From positions 62,001-126,000 of the forward strand of contig NZ_MUHX01000004.1 in assembly GCF_002007215.1 (NCBI RefSeq): a stretch of 64,000 nt of DNA. Direction: 5' to 3'. The notes below the pieces were generated by a model. That model was not told where the DNA came from. It worked only from the letters and a program-made list of their open reading frames with translations, and did not search any database. Every line of letters starts with the position of its first letter. The first letter of the stretch is position 1. Both the position numbers and the translations under genes were made by a program. The DNA is from Pyramidobacter sp. C12-8. Its GTDB lineage: Bacteria > Synergistota > Synergistia > Synergistales > Dethiosulfovibrionaceae. This document shows, piece after piece, positions 8,854-17,260 of the stretch.

Positions 8854-8893
8854 AAAAGCGGACGGAAGGCCCCAGTGCCTTTCGTCCGCTTTT
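8854..8893. terminator. Bidirectional terminator between the glycosylase and ArsA-like genes
   Basis: A 17-bp stem (AAAAGCGGACGGAAGGC with its near-perfect complement at 8877-8893, six-base loop) has A-rich and T-rich flanks. It can stop both convergent genes. Confidence 0.85.
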
Positions 8894-8904
8894 ATGCCGT
8901 CGTC

Positions 8905-9867
8905 TTACGAAGCTGCGCTTTTCTTCGCCTCAAGCGCAGCCAGCAGGGGCAGGAGCTTTTCCAGCTCCCCCATGCCTTCGATGTCGCCGTCGAGCATCGG
9001 CAGCTGCACGACGCCATACTTTCCGAACTCCTTTTGGATCTGTTCGAGATATTGAGCCTGCTGAGCTCTTCTTTTCTCGAAAAAACTCCCCGCTTCCGGC
9101 GGCATGACGCGGTTGACGATCAGCGGCCCCACGGCGATTTCGAATTCGTTCATCAGGGCCACGGCCCGCTCCGTCTCGAGGACTGCCAATTTCTCGGCGT
9201 TGAGTACAAAGTGGAAGGTTGTCAGTTCGTGATCGGTCAACAAATCGCGGGCACGCTGAAAACGGTCGCGGCGGCGAGTCAGCAGATCGAAGACGGGATC
9301 TTCTTTCAGTTTCTCGAGCAGGTCGCGTTCGTAATGGGAGGCCAAGCGCATCATGTCCATAGCCTTGCGGCGTTTTTCCAGCAGATGTTCCATCCACATG
9401 CCAAGCACCTCGGGCAGCGTCAACAGGCGCAGCGTATGCCCGGTGGGGGCCGTATCGAAAACGATCGCGTCGTATTTCTCCCCCGCGCGCTCCATCAGAT
9501 CGACAAAACAATCGAAGATCGCAGATTCCTCCGAACCGGGAGACACATAAGCGATGCGCAGCTGTTTGTCGATCTCCTCCACAATTGCGGGACTGACGAT
9601 CTGACGCATCTGTTCGCGAATGCCTTCCATGTATTTCTTCGCTTCGAGCGCAGCGTCGATCTCCAGTCCCCAGAGATTTTCCTCGAGCTTGACCACAGAG
9701 CTGCCGATTCCGGTGCCAAACGCATCGGCCAGGGAATGAGCCGGATCGGTGGACACCGCCAGCGTACGCACGCCTTGGCGAGCCAGATGAAGCGCATAAG
9801 CCGACGAACACGTCGTCTTGCCGGTACCGCCCTTGCCGCCGAAGAATGTGAACCGTTTATAAGTCAT
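8905..9867 (-). CDS. ArsA/GET3-family ATPase
   Basis: This 320-residue deviant-Walker P-loop ATPase has the ArsA/GET3 pattern: FFGGKGGTGKTTCSSAYA (P-loop with signature Lys), VSTDPAHSLADAFG (switch I), and VFDTAPTGHTLRLLTLP (switch II). It is single-domain rather than the tandem ArsA of enteric plasmids. It lacks a recognisable arsB/arsR neighbour, so arsenite export is not established. Client-protein or metal handling is also possible. AAGGAG lies eight bases before the chosen ATG. The upstream 98-residue gene is 10 bases away and almost certainly co-transcribed. Confidence 0.85.
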   Translation of the reverse strand: MTYKRFTFFGGKGGTGKTTCSSAYALHLARQGVRTLAVSTDPAHSLADAFGTGIGSSVVKLEENLWGLEIDAALEAKKYMEGIREQMRQIVSPAIVEEIDKQLRIAYVSPGSEESAIFDCFVDLMERAGEKYDAIVFDTAPTGHTLRLLTLPEVLGMWMEHLLEKRRKAMDMMRLASHYERDLLEKLKEDPVFDLLTRRRDRFQRARDLLTDHELTTFHFVLNAEKLAVLETERAVALMNEFEIAVGPLIVNRVMPPEAGSFFEKRRAQQAQYLEQIQKEFGKYGVVQLPMLDGDIEGMGELEKLLPLLAALEAKKSAAS

Positions 9868-9877
9868 GATTTTCTCC

Positions 9878-10174
9878 TTAGCCGTCAAATCCGTACTGTC
9901 CCGCTTTTTCCGCGATGAGCATCTGCCGGTTCATCATGCGGCGCTCCCAGCCGGGAATATCCTTCGCAAGGTAAGGCAGCAGCTCCATCATATAGTAAGA
10001 GACCGGATTGGGGATGCCCAGATAATCGCCGAAAAGCAGCAGCATCAACTCGTCGTTGACGTCGTAAGCTTCCTTGCGAACGACGCCCATGCGCTTGTCA
10101 AACGAAGCGCCCCAGAAAAAGAGACGAATCCACTCCCACGCGGCGGCCATTTTTTCTTTAAAAGTTCTGTCCAC
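9878..10174 (-). CDS. Small protein of unknown function preceding the ArsA-like ATPase
   Basis: This 98-residue protein has no recognised domain. It is rich in Trp, Tyr and Met, with an amphipathic N-terminal helix (WEWIRLFFWGASF) and a segment NDELMLLLFGDYLGIPNP. No signal peptide is seen. It is the first gene of a two-gene operon with the ATPase, which suggests it is a partner or regulator of that ATPase. A TATAAT-like hexamer at 10238-10233 on the minus strand could be its -10 element. Confidence 0.65.
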   Translation of the reverse strand: MDRTFKEKMAAAWEWIRLFFWGASFDKRMGVVRKEAYDVNDELMLLLFGDYLGIPNPVSYYMMELLPYLAKDIPGWERRMMNRQMLIAEKAGQYGFDG

Positions 10175-10469
10175 TCTGCTCCACCTCTATGCATGATCGT
10201 CATATAATCCAGCACAGCTCACCGTTTCGTTTATTATACACCACTCCGGCGTATCGGCGACGCCGAAGAGAACCGAACGTCGTTCCGATTTTGTCGCAGG
10301 CTCCATTTCATCCGCTGAAACCGATCTCCGCCGCGCGGACGACGGAACGTCTTGCATGACGAATCACGAGAAACTCTCGCGATGCCCTCTTGCCGGAGTT
10401 CCTTCAAGATATTACAATGAAAATTACAGGATCAAAAATTTCACGGACATTTACCGGGGCGTTGCTGAA

Positions 10470-13400
10470 ATGGGGTTGATGATCATCGACGCGACAAAAA
10501 GCAAAGAGCCGCTTCCACAAAAGCGAAACGGCAAAGGACGATCTCGTTGGTTTCTTGTCTCCAAGATATTGCTGGCGCTGATTGCGCTCATGGTCGGGCT
10601 GACCGCTTTCGCGATCTGGGGAGGGCCGCTGGCCACCGACACGATCGCGTTCGGCGCGGGGAAATATCTGTCGAGAATGCAGTACCTCAGCGCCGCGTTC
10701 GAAAAGTTCGACGGCAATCCGTTCGACGGTTACGAACTGCGCGGGCTGACCGTCGGCGATAAAAAAGATCCCGCCATCGTCGCCGTGCGAAGGATCTTCG
10801 TCGCCGTCGACCCCGAAGAAAGCTGGCGGCAGCGCAAAGTGATCCTGCGCGGCGAGCTGGAGGGGCTGCGCGTCACGGAGGACCGGCTGGCGCGGCTGGC
10901 CGCCGCGGCGCAAAAAGAGTTTTTTCCCTCGCGGAAAGCCTCCCGCCCGGACGAAGAAGGCCTGCCCATCCTCTCGATCGTAACGCCGCGGAGCTTCACC
11001 GCCAGCGATCTGTCCGGCTCCCGGGGCTGGAAAGTCGAACGCCTGAACGTCGAACAGCCGGAACCGGACAAACTGGCTTACACTCTGGAACTCGACGCCG
11101 ATTATTTAAAGGAGCGGATCCGCCTCGACGGCACGTTCGCCGTCGCGGAAACGGGCCTGCCGGAACGGCTCGACCTGCGCCTCCGCGCGCTGCAAAGCGA
11201 CGTGCAGATGCAGGCGTCGCTGAAAGACGGACAGATCGCGCTGAAAAAACTCGAAGGCACGCTACTGGGCGCCTCCGTTACGGGCAGCGCTTCCATCGAC
11301 GCGGCGCCGGCAGATCCGCGCATCGCCGCCGACCTGACGCTGCAAAAAGTCGACTTCAAGCCTTTGCGCAAGTGGGTCCCCGGACTGGGGGCAAGCACGT
11401 TGGAAAGCCTTCAGGCCCATATCGCGGGAACGCTTGCCCGGCCGACCGGTAAAATCGCCCTGAAAAACGGCGACATCGCTTACCAAAAGTATCGGGCCGA
11501 CAACGTAGAAGGCGTCGTCGAACTGAACGGCGCCAACGTTCAGGCGGCTCTCTCCGCCAATCTTCTGGGCTCGTCGCTCTCAGTCGTTGGTTCGCTGGGA
11601 CTGACGCCGGACGCGGCGCTGAACATGAAAGCCACAATTCCCTCGCTGGCGCTGAAGCACCTCGCCTCATGGTTCCCCGAGACGGCCGGCGCCGGACTTG
11701 ACGGCACGCTCCACGCCGAGCTCGGCATCACGGGCACGTTGGCGCAGCCCCGCGTCCGAATGCTCGCGCACCTGCCGCGCCTGACGGTCCAAAAACAATA
11801 CGTCGTCTCCGACATTGCCGCCAAAGTGTTTGTCAGCCCCACAGAGCTGACGATAGAGAACGCGTCCGCCAACGTCTTCAAGGGACGCGTCCAGCTTCAG
11901 GGGACCGTCGGCCTGACCGGCAAAACGCCGGCGCTCGATCTGAACGGTATGGCCGAACGCCTCGACCTCGGCTCGGCCGTTCCCGGCGGAACCGTCGCCG
12001 GTACTTTTCACGGCAAATTCCATTTGAAAGGCACGGCGGCCAGGCTCGAACTCGCGCTCGATTCCCGCATCGACAGGCTGGACGCGGGTCAGTTCGGCGT
12101 CAAAGAAGTCGCCCTGAACGTCAGCGGCGGCCGCGAAAAGATGAACGTGGAGATGAAAGGGCGCACCAAACGGGACGCGCCCTTCGGCGGCGGCGGGACC
12201 GTCGTCCTGCCGCTCGACAGACGTCGTTCATCGCTCGACCTGCGGCTCGACGTGGAGAAAATGGATCTGACGGAAATCCTTCCCCACACGATGAAATTTG
12301 CCGGCAGCGTGACGGCCTCTCTTCTCGTCAAGGGATCTCTGGAAAAACCGCACGTCAGCGCCGAACTGGAAAGCGAAGAGATCCAGCTCAGCGGATTCAA
12401 GATCGTCAATCCCAAAGGCGCAGCCGAGCTGAAAGAGAACCGCGTCGAAATAAAGGCTTCGATCGCCGTGGGCGACCGCCGCCCCGAGATCGCCGGCACG
12501 GTGGATTTCAAAAAGGGACTGAAAGGCGCGTTCGACGTCACGGCCCCCACGGTCCGCCTCGACGCGCTCGATCCCTCTCTGGCCGGCGTCGCGAACGGCC
12601 GCGTTTCGCTCACCGTCCACAGCGAGATCGACGGCAGCGATATCAGCGTGACAGGACAGGCCGCTTCGCCGCTTATCACCGCCGCACAGGTGCCGGTGAG
12701 CAACGTGCTGATCCCTTTCGCTTTCAGGCAGAACAAAGTGGATATCCCCGACGGACAGTTCGAACTCGGCGGCGGCGCGTTCCATGTGAAAGCGGACGGC
12801 GACGTGGCCAAGGGGACTTATTCGGTGCAGCTGAACGGCAAGGACATCGACCTGGACCGTCTCGCGGCTCCGTTCGCGCCTCCGGCACAGATCGCCGGAA
12901 AAAGCGAAGTCAGCTTCAGGGGCACCGTCCGTTCCGGACTGACCACGCTGGTACAGGGCGACGGCAGGATCCGCGTCCGGGACGTTGTCGTCGACAAATA
13001 TCCGGGACAGCTCGCCGTCACCGGCAAAGCCCCGTTCAGAATCCAGCACGGCAACGTTTTCTTCAACGTCAACGACGGCGAAGTTTTCGTCCTGCCCGGC
13101 AGCGCCATCACGGCATGGCCCGACGACACGTTCTTCCACTTCGTTTCCTTCACCGGCACGGCATGGAAGCGGGCGCGCACGCTCCCCAAACTGGATCCCG
13201 CCATGATCCCCAAGGATCTGCTGCAACGCGGCGACACCGTCTATCACATGTTCGTCAGCGGCAGCGTCAACATGCGCGTTCTCAACGGTCTGCTGGGCGG
13301 CCTTGGCGCCGTCATGCAGGCCGGAGTGTCGGGCAACGTTTCCGCCGAGAGCCTCGCCTCCAACTTTCTGCAAAAATTCATCGGCGGCAGCCTCGCCGCG

Positions 13401-13631
13401 CAGTTCCGCGACTTCGATCTGGAAGTTTCCGGCAAAAATTACGGAGAATTCAACATCGGCCTGATGAAATTCGGCGGCGAAGGCAGCTATGCCGACGTGG
13501 CGACCACCGACTGGACCGAAGACGCCGGGCAGAAAAAAACGTATCAGCGCTACTCTCTCAGTTATCCTCTTCCCGTCGGCCCCGATCCCGCCAAGCTCAA
13601 AGCGAAAAACAGGAACGGCAGGAAGAAATAA
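10470..13631 (+). CDS. AsmA/TamB-like inner-membrane-anchored protein
   Basis: This long protein (about 1,050 residues) has a short cytoplasmic start, one transmembrane helix near residues 30-50 (ILLALIALMVGLTAFAIWG), and then repetitive beta-rich periplasmic sequence. The repeats carry the LRGELEGLRV, LKKLEGTLLGASVTGSASID and GTVAGTFHGKFHLKG patterns typical of AsmA/TamB/YhdP proteins. That family forms bridge-like lipid-transfer or outer-membrane biogenesis proteins in diderms. An in-frame extension upstream of 10470 looks non-coding, and GGGGCG precedes the chosen ATG. The gene is monocistronic. Confidence 0.75.
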   Translation: MGLMIIDATKSKEPLPQKRNGKGRSRWFLVSKILLALIALMVGLTAFAIWGGPLATDTIAFGAGKYLSRMQYLSAAFEKFDGNPFDGYELRGLTVGDKKDPAIVAVRRIFVAVDPEESWRQRKVILRGELEGLRVTEDRLARLAAAAQKEFFPSRKASRPDEEGLPILSIVTPRSFTASDLSGSRGWKVERLNVEQPEPDKLAYTLELDADYLKERIRLDGTFAVAETGLPERLDLRLRALQSDVQMQASLKDGQIALKKLEGTLLGASVTGSASIDAAPADPRIAADLTLQKVDFKPLRKWVPGLGASTLESLQAHIAGTLARPTGKIALKNGDIAYQKYRADNVEGVVELNGANVQAALSANLLGSSLSVVGSLGLTPDAALNMKATIPSLALKHLASWFPETAGAGLDGTLHAELGITGTLAQPRVRMLAHLPRLTVQKQYVVSDIAAKVFVSPTELTIENASANVFKGRVQLQGTVGLTGKTPALDLNGMAERLDLGSAVPGGTVAGTFHGKFHLKGTAARLELALDSRIDRLDAGQFGVKEVALNVSGGREKMNVEMKGRTKRDAPFGGGGTVVLPLDRRRSSLDLRLDVEKMDLTEILPHTMKFAGSVTASLLVKGSLEKPHVSAELESEEIQLSGFKIVNPKGAAELKENRVEIKASIAVGDRRPEIAGTVDFKKGLKGAFDVTAPTVRLDALDPSLAGVANGRVSLTVHSEIDGSDISVTGQAASPLITAAQVPVSNVLIPFAFRQNKVDIPDGQFELGGGAFHVKADGDVAKGTYSVQLNGKDIDLDRLAAPFAPPAQIAGKSEVSFRGTVRSGLTTLVQGDGRIRVRDVVVDKYPGQLAVTGKAPFRIQHGNVFFNVNDGEVFVLPGSAITAWPDDTFFHFVSFTGTAWKRARTLPKLDPAMIPKDLLQRGDTVYHMFVSGSVNMRVLNGLLGGLGAVMQAGVSGNVSAESLASNFLQKFIGGSLAAQFRDFDLEVSGKNYGEFNIGLMKFGGEGSYADVATTDWTEDAGQKKTYQRYSLSYPLPVGPDPAKLKAKNRNGRKK

Positions 13632-13647
13632 GCGTTTCGCCCCCTGT

Positions 13648-13700
13648 ACGACGACACAAGACTCCGCAGCCGGAATAACTGCGGAGTCTTGTGTCGTCGT
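13648..13700. repeat. 22-bp perfect inverted repeat
   Basis: Two arms of 22 bases (13648-13669 and 13679-13700) are perfect complements around a nine-base loop. No T-run directly follows on either strand. It sits between the AsmA-like gene and the native uridine phosphorylase promoter. It may act as a terminator-like roadblock. Confidence 0.8.
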
Positions 13701-13710
13701 GCCGCCGCCG

Positions 13711-13719
13711 TGTTATAAT
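13711..13719 (+). promoter_or_regulatory. Native promoter of the interrupted uridine phosphorylase gene (extended -10)
   Basis: TGTTATAAT at 13711-13719 is an extended -10 element, with TTGTGT (13689-13694) as a poor, 19-base-distant -35. It once drove the phosphorylase gene. After integration it points into the prophage toward the integrase gene. Confidence 0.6.
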
Positions 13720-13778
13720 TTTTTGTAAAGTCTCGCGCTGTCATTGAATTCCAACGGCGCAGAAGGAGTGACCTGACC

Positions 13779-13835
13779 ATGACGGGAAATTGGAAATCCA
13801 GCGCCGACGCGCCGGAGATGGAGGGGCGGCAGTAG
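13779..13835 (+). pseudogene. Severed 5' end of the uridine phosphorylase gene
   Basis: AGAAGGAG (13761-13768) precedes ATG at 13779, which opens the peptide MTGNWKSSADAPEMEGRQ and stops at TAG (13833-13835) just inside the prophage. From TGG onward it is identical to codons 5 and following of the intact-looking phosphorylase gene at 57886, showing that this was the original gene start. It now encodes only 18 residues. Confidence 0.9.
13791..13834 (+). repeat. attL core (44-bp direct repeat)
   Basis: This is identical over 44 bases to 57898-57941, with mismatches immediately on both sides. It lies inside the coding sequence of the phosphorylase and marks the left prophage end. Confidence 0.95.
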
Positions 13836-13852
13836 ACCGGTCATTGCGCTAA

Positions 13853-13973
13853 ATGCCATATAAAGGCATTAAATCTCACAGAACAAAGTTAGCGCTTGCA
13901 AGGCTTTGCATGTAACGGCATATAACACGGTATAACCGCTTAATCATGCTCGTGTGTCCTAATTCGTGTCCTA
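13853..13973 (+). repeat. Probable integrase/excisionase arm sites at the left end
   Basis: Between attL and the integrase gene lie a palindrome ATGCC-n7-GGCAT (13853-13869) and two direct repeats GTGTCCTA (13954-13961 and 13966-13973) spaced 12 bases apart. A matching pair with the same spacing lies beside attR. Their role as arm-type sites is inferred. Confidence 0.45.
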
Positions 13974-13992
13974 TCTACGGGAGAGAGTCGCC

Positions 13993-15168
13993 ATGCCGAA
14001 AGATTCGCAAAATATCAGGCTTACAGATAAATCTATAAAAAGTTTGAAGCCCCGTGAAAAAATCTACACGGTGGCCGACGGCGATTGTTTGTACCTGGTC
14101 GTGCATCCTACGGGGCTCAAGGTCTGGCAAATACGGACCAGGCGCGGGGACGGGCGCAATCACAAAAAAGTCCTGGGCAAATACCCCGCGTTGACCCTGG
14201 CGCAGGCGCGCGAGCGCCGGGATTGGGAACTGTTGAATATGGACCAATCCGGCACAATGGAGCGCATGACCTATCAGGATTTATCCGAGTTTTACCTGGA
14301 TCATATTTCGCTGGACCGCTCGGAGCCATATGTGCTGAAACTGCGCCACCGGCAAGAAAACTACATGTACCCAAAACTGGGACTGCGTTTGGCCGACACA
14401 ATAACGCCCCCCGATCTCATGGATTGCTACACTCCGATCGCAAAAAAATATCGATCGCTCGCGCGGCGGATCGCGTCTTTTAATGCGCGGATGTATGCCT
14501 ACGGGATTGTGATGCGAAAAGTCCGTACGAATCCCGCATTGATGATCGCAGAGAATTTGCCCGAACCGCTGCCGAAACAACATTACGCGACACTGACCGA
14601 GGAGCAGGATATTGCCGCGTTTTGGCGCAACATCTCGAATAAACCCATGGTCGGCGCGGACGCCTTGATCCGCTTCCAGACGCTGACGCTTGTCCGCCCC
14701 AGCGAAGCGCGGCGCGCAAAATGGTCGGAGATCGACCTGGCCAAGAAGATATGGATCGTCCCTCTGATGCGCATGAAAAAAAGGCGTGAGCACATAGTGC
14801 CGCTGTCACGCCAGGCGATCGAAATCCTCGAGGCGGTCGCCAAATACTATCCAGCTCGGAAAGGACTTGTGTTCCCGGGGCGCCGACGGTTTTTGTCCGC
14901 GCAAACGCTACTGTCTCACATAGAGGCCTGCACTGACGGGCTCGTCGCGCACGGACTGCGAGCCATGGCGTCAACGACTCTATACCGCCTCAAGTTCGTC
15001 GGAACGTGGATTGAGTTGCAGCTATCCCACATCGATCCCGATCAAACGCGCGACAGCTATCGCCATTATGACTACCTACCTGAGCGGCGCGCGATGCTGC
15101 AATGGTACGCCGACTACCTCGACGCGCTGCGGGACGGCACCCCGATACCTCCCAAACCTGACATATGA
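13993..15168 (+). CDS. int: Tyrosine-recombinase integrase (P4 type)
   Basis: This 391-residue phage integrase catalyses site-specific recombination at the adjacent attL. The N-terminal DUF4102 arm-binding domain (LTDKSIKSLKPREKIYTVADG) is followed by a core-binding domain. The catalytic domain has all expected residues: Arg in RPSEARRAKW, His-x-x-Arg in HGLRAMAST, the second His in LSHIDPD, and the Tyr nucleophile in SYRHYDYLPERR. The ATG at 13993 follows GGGAGAGA. An in-frame extension of nine codons upstream looks untranslated. A strong terminator follows directly. Confidence 0.92.
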   Translation: MPKDSQNIRLTDKSIKSLKPREKIYTVADGDCLYLVVHPTGLKVWQIRTRRGDGRNHKKVLGKYPALTLAQARERRDWELLNMDQSGTMERMTYQDLSEFYLDHISLDRSEPYVLKLRHRQENYMYPKLGLRLADTITPPDLMDCYTPIAKKYRSLARRIASFNARMYAYGIVMRKVRTNPALMIAENLPEPLPKQHYATLTEEQDIAAFWRNISNKPMVGADALIRFQTLTLVRPSEARRAKWSEIDLAKKIWIVPLMRMKKRREHIVPLSRQAIEILEAVAKYYPARKGLVFPGRRRFLSAQTLLSHIEACTDGLVAHGLRAMASTTLYRLKFVGTWIELQLSHIDPDQTRDSYRHYDYLPERRAMLQWYADYLDALRDGTPIPPKPDI

Positions 15169-15170
15169 GC

Positions 15171-15212
15171 AAAAGGGCCTTCTCTAACCAAGGAGAAGGC
15201 CCTTTTTATTTT
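15171..15212 (+). terminator. Intrinsic terminator after the integrase
   Basis: A 13-bp stem (AAAGGGCCTTCTC with its complement GAGAAGGCCCTTT at 15193-15205) is followed by TTATTTT. It insulates the integrase from the next operon. Confidence 0.9.
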
Positions 15213-15229
15213 GCGTTAAAGTTACCCCC

Positions 15230-15258
15230 TTGACATTATAGACTCACGCGTCTATAAT
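15230..15258 (+). promoter_or_regulatory. Consensus promoter with embedded palindrome, accessory operon 1
   Basis: TTGACA (15230-15235), a 17-base spacer and TATAAT (15253-15258) form a perfect sigma70 consensus. An inverted repeat TATAGAC-n6-GTCTATA (15237-15256) fills the spacer and overlaps the -10, an ideal position for a repressor. The sequence from CCCCTTGACA through TATAATGAGCC and AGAACAAAAAA is closely matched at 43119-43167. Only the palindrome differs. Confidence 0.9.
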
Positions 15259-15312
15259 GAGCCCAAGAACAAAAAAAGGCGCATGCCCAAAACCAAGGAG
15301 GACGAAAAAAAA

Positions 15313-15669
15313 ATGAAAATCAGGATCAAAGAAACCGGCGAAGTCAAAGATCTTACCATCATCGACAGAAAAACTGGTTGCGAGTGGACGGCCGATCTGG
15401 TTGGCGACGACGATTGCATCACGTACAATCGCGACCGCGAGATCTACGAGACCGACCAGGCCAGCTACGACTGGTGGAATAACATGATTGACAAGCTGGA
15501 GCACGCTGAGGACGTCAAACAGAAGTACATTGAGAAATACGGCGCGGACGCAGTGGAGGATGCGCTGGCTCAATACGACACCCCCACCGACCTCGAGGAT
15601 CAGCCCTCCGCCACAATCTCGGCGCTGGAAGACTCCTTCGGCTCGCTTGATCCCGAAGAAGATGTCTAA
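15313..15669 (+). CDS. Acidic protein of unknown function, first gene of accessory operon 1
   Basis: This 118-residue strongly acidic soluble protein shows no recognised domain. The C-terminal third is dominated by Asp/Glu (DTPTDLEDQPSAT...DPEEDV). AAGGAGG precedes an ATG reached through an A-run, giving a very strong translation start. It is transcribed from the consensus promoter at 15230. Its stop overlaps the start of the next gene. Small acidic products at this position in prophages are often anti-defence proteins, but nothing in the sequence proves that here. Confidence 0.75.
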   Translation: MKIRIKETGEVKDLTIIDRKTGCEWTADLVGDDDCITYNRDREIYETDQASYDWWNNMIDKLEHAEDVKQKYIEKYGADAVEDALAQYDTPTDLEDQPSATISALEDSFGSLDPEEDV

Positions 15670-16549
15670 AATAATCGACCTGACCGGCCGGCGTTTCGGC
15701 CGGCTGGTCGTTTTGCGTTTGGCCGATGACCAGACCAAGACGCCGCAGGACACGACCGCGCGCTGGCTGTGTCGATGCAATTGCGGCAACGTCGTCGTCC
15801 GCAGCCGCAAGCTACTGCGCAGCGGATGTGTCAATAGCTGCGGATGTCTGGCACAGGATACAGGCAACCGCTTGAAAGATTTAACGGGACAACGTTTCGG
15901 CCGCCTGACAGTACTCCGCCGCGCCGACAACGCCAAAAGCGGCAATGCCCGTTGGTTATGCCGGTGTGACTGCGGGCACACCTCCATCGTGACGGGCACG
16001 GCCTTGCGCTCCGGCAAAATCCAATCCTGCGGCTGTTTGGCGCAAGACATACGATATAGCCGCAGAACTGACCTCGCGGGACGGCGCTTCGGGCGGCTCG
16101 TTGTGATCGAGTACGTCAAAGACGGCAACGGTGACACATCATGGCTCTGTCGTTGCGACTGTGGCAAAGAAACCGTCGTGACCGCCGGCAATCTTATCAA
16201 CGGCAATACCCGCAGCTGCGGGTGCCTCGCGCAAGATACAGGACGTGCCAACGTGCCGCTCATGCTTGACGCTGCCCTACGCGATGGCACTAACGTGCAG
16301 GTGCTGAGTAAAAAGACCAAGAGCAAACTCGGCATTCGCGGTGTATATGAAGTCGACGATAAGGAGTACCCCTATGAGGCAAAACTCATCCTTCGCAAAG
16401 AGATCCTGCTCCGCAAACGCTTTAAAACGTTCGAAGAGGCGGTCGTCGCGCGGAAGGATGCCGAAGAAAAATATCTTGCGCCGCTTGCCAGGAAGTGGGC
16501 GGAAGAAGACGCGAAAAAAGAAAGGAGAACAAAAAAATGCTCACACTGA
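15662..16549 (+). CDS. Triple Cys-repeat protein with C-terminal AP2-like domain
   Basis: This protein of 295 residues contains three tandem copies of about 58 residues (roughly 6-67, 73-130 and 137-194). Each has the form D-L-(T/A)-G-x-R-F-G-R-L-x-V, then W-L-C-R-C-(N/D)-C-G, then S-C-G-C-L, so each offers five cysteines for zinc binding. Residues about 223-276 (GIRGVY...FKTFEEAVVARKDAEEKY) resemble the AP2-like DNA-binding domain found in phage HNH/AP2 proteins. No nuclease motif is seen, so a DNA-binding role is more likely than endonuclease activity. The ATG overlaps the preceding stop. Confidence 0.75.
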   Translation: MSKIIDLTGRRFGRLVVLRLADDQTKTPQDTTARWLCRCNCGNVVVRSRKLLRSGCVNSCGCLAQDTGNRLKDLTGQRFGRLTVLRRADNAKSGNARWLCRCDCGHTSIVTGTALRSGKIQSCGCLAQDIRYSRRTDLAGRRFGRLVVIEYVKDGNGDTSWLCRCDCGKETVVTAGNLINGNTRSCGCLAQDTGRANVPLMLDAALRDGTNVQVLSKKTKSKLGIRGVYEVDDKEYPYEAKLILRKEILLRKRFKTFEEAVVARKDAEEKYLAPLARKWAEEDAKKERRTKKCSH

Positions 16550-16887
16550 AAAACGGTATTACCGGCAACGATATGTTCAAGGCGGTCTTGACCATGTTGA
16601 GTTACGTTCTGGAGTGTGGGGACGTCGAAAGCGCCAGCGATTGGGATTACGACGTTAATGGCGGCCTCAGTATTTGGAACCGCTTCCAACTCCCATGCGG
16701 GGCTGTCAACGTCCAGTTTTACTGGGACGAGGATGAGTGGAAACCGTATGACCGCCCCGAGGACGGGCAAATCGACGGGATGATGCTCGACAGCGACATC
16801 GATCACATAATAGAGTTTATCGTCTATAATGAGGACGGAGCCGAGATTTTCAGGGCCTCCGATTACTGTGAGGCTAAAAATGACTGA
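16537..16887 (+). CDS. Acidic protein of unknown function, accessory operon 1
   Basis: This 116-residue acidic protein (WDYDVNGGLSIWN, FYWDEDEWKPYDRPEDG, MLDSDIDHIIEF) has no known domain. AAAGGAG and an A-run precede the ATG, which overlaps the end of the zinc-repeat gene. Its own stop overlaps the start of the HTH regulator gene (ATGACTGA), so regulator synthesis is coupled to its translation. It is a candidate anti-defence effector by position and charge only. Confidence 0.7.
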   Translation: MLTLKNGITGNDMFKAVLTMLSYVLECGDVESASDWDYDVNGGLSIWNRFQLPCGAVNVQFYWDEDEWKPYDRPEDGQIDGMMLDSDIDHIIEFIVYNEDGAEIFRASDYCEAKND

Positions 16888-17071
16888 GTTTATCAGCACG
16901 GTCGAAGCGGCGGCGATCCTTGCTGCGCGCGCCGGCAGCTACAGTGCGCACACAGTAAAGCTCCTTGCCGGACAAGGCAAAATCCCCGGGGCGCAGAAGA
17001 TTGGGCGTGACTGGTGCATCCCGCGCGAGTGGGCAGAGACCTACCAGCCGCGGCAAAAGCACAATAAATAA
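16880..17071 (+). CDS. HTH_17-type small regulator, accessory operon 1 (Aca-like position)
   Basis: This 63-residue protein is made almost entirely of an excisionase/MerR-like winged helix. It has TVEAAAILAARAGSYSAHTVKLL (helix-turn-helix) and PGAQKIGRDWCIPREW (wing). About 36 of 59 positions are identical to the N-terminus of the protein encoded at 44132 in accessory operon 2. As last gene of an operon whose promoter contains a palindrome, it is the natural candidate for an autorepressor. Family members more usually are excisionases, so that role is the main alternative. Confidence 0.8.
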   Translation: MTEFISTVEAAAILAARAGSYSAHTVKLLAGQGKIPGAQKIGRDWCIPREWAETYQPRQKHNK

Positions 17072-17260
17072 GCCTTCCCTTTACAAAATAACGGAAATCG
17101 TTTATACTATGCCTAGCTTCGCCATGCAAAGACGCACCACCTGTCGGGAACCGCAAACGCGGTGAACGTTGAATTTAAACGAACAAACAGTTATCAGTCT
17201 CGCGAACAGCGATGTTGAATTGACATTTGTTACATCTATATCCTTTGCTGCGAAGCTGGC

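Noticed and set aside
17219..17242. TTGACA near 17219 as a promoter for a small RNA ending at the 17261 terminator
   Set aside because: No acceptable -10 lies at the right distance. The terminator is explained by accessory operon 1.
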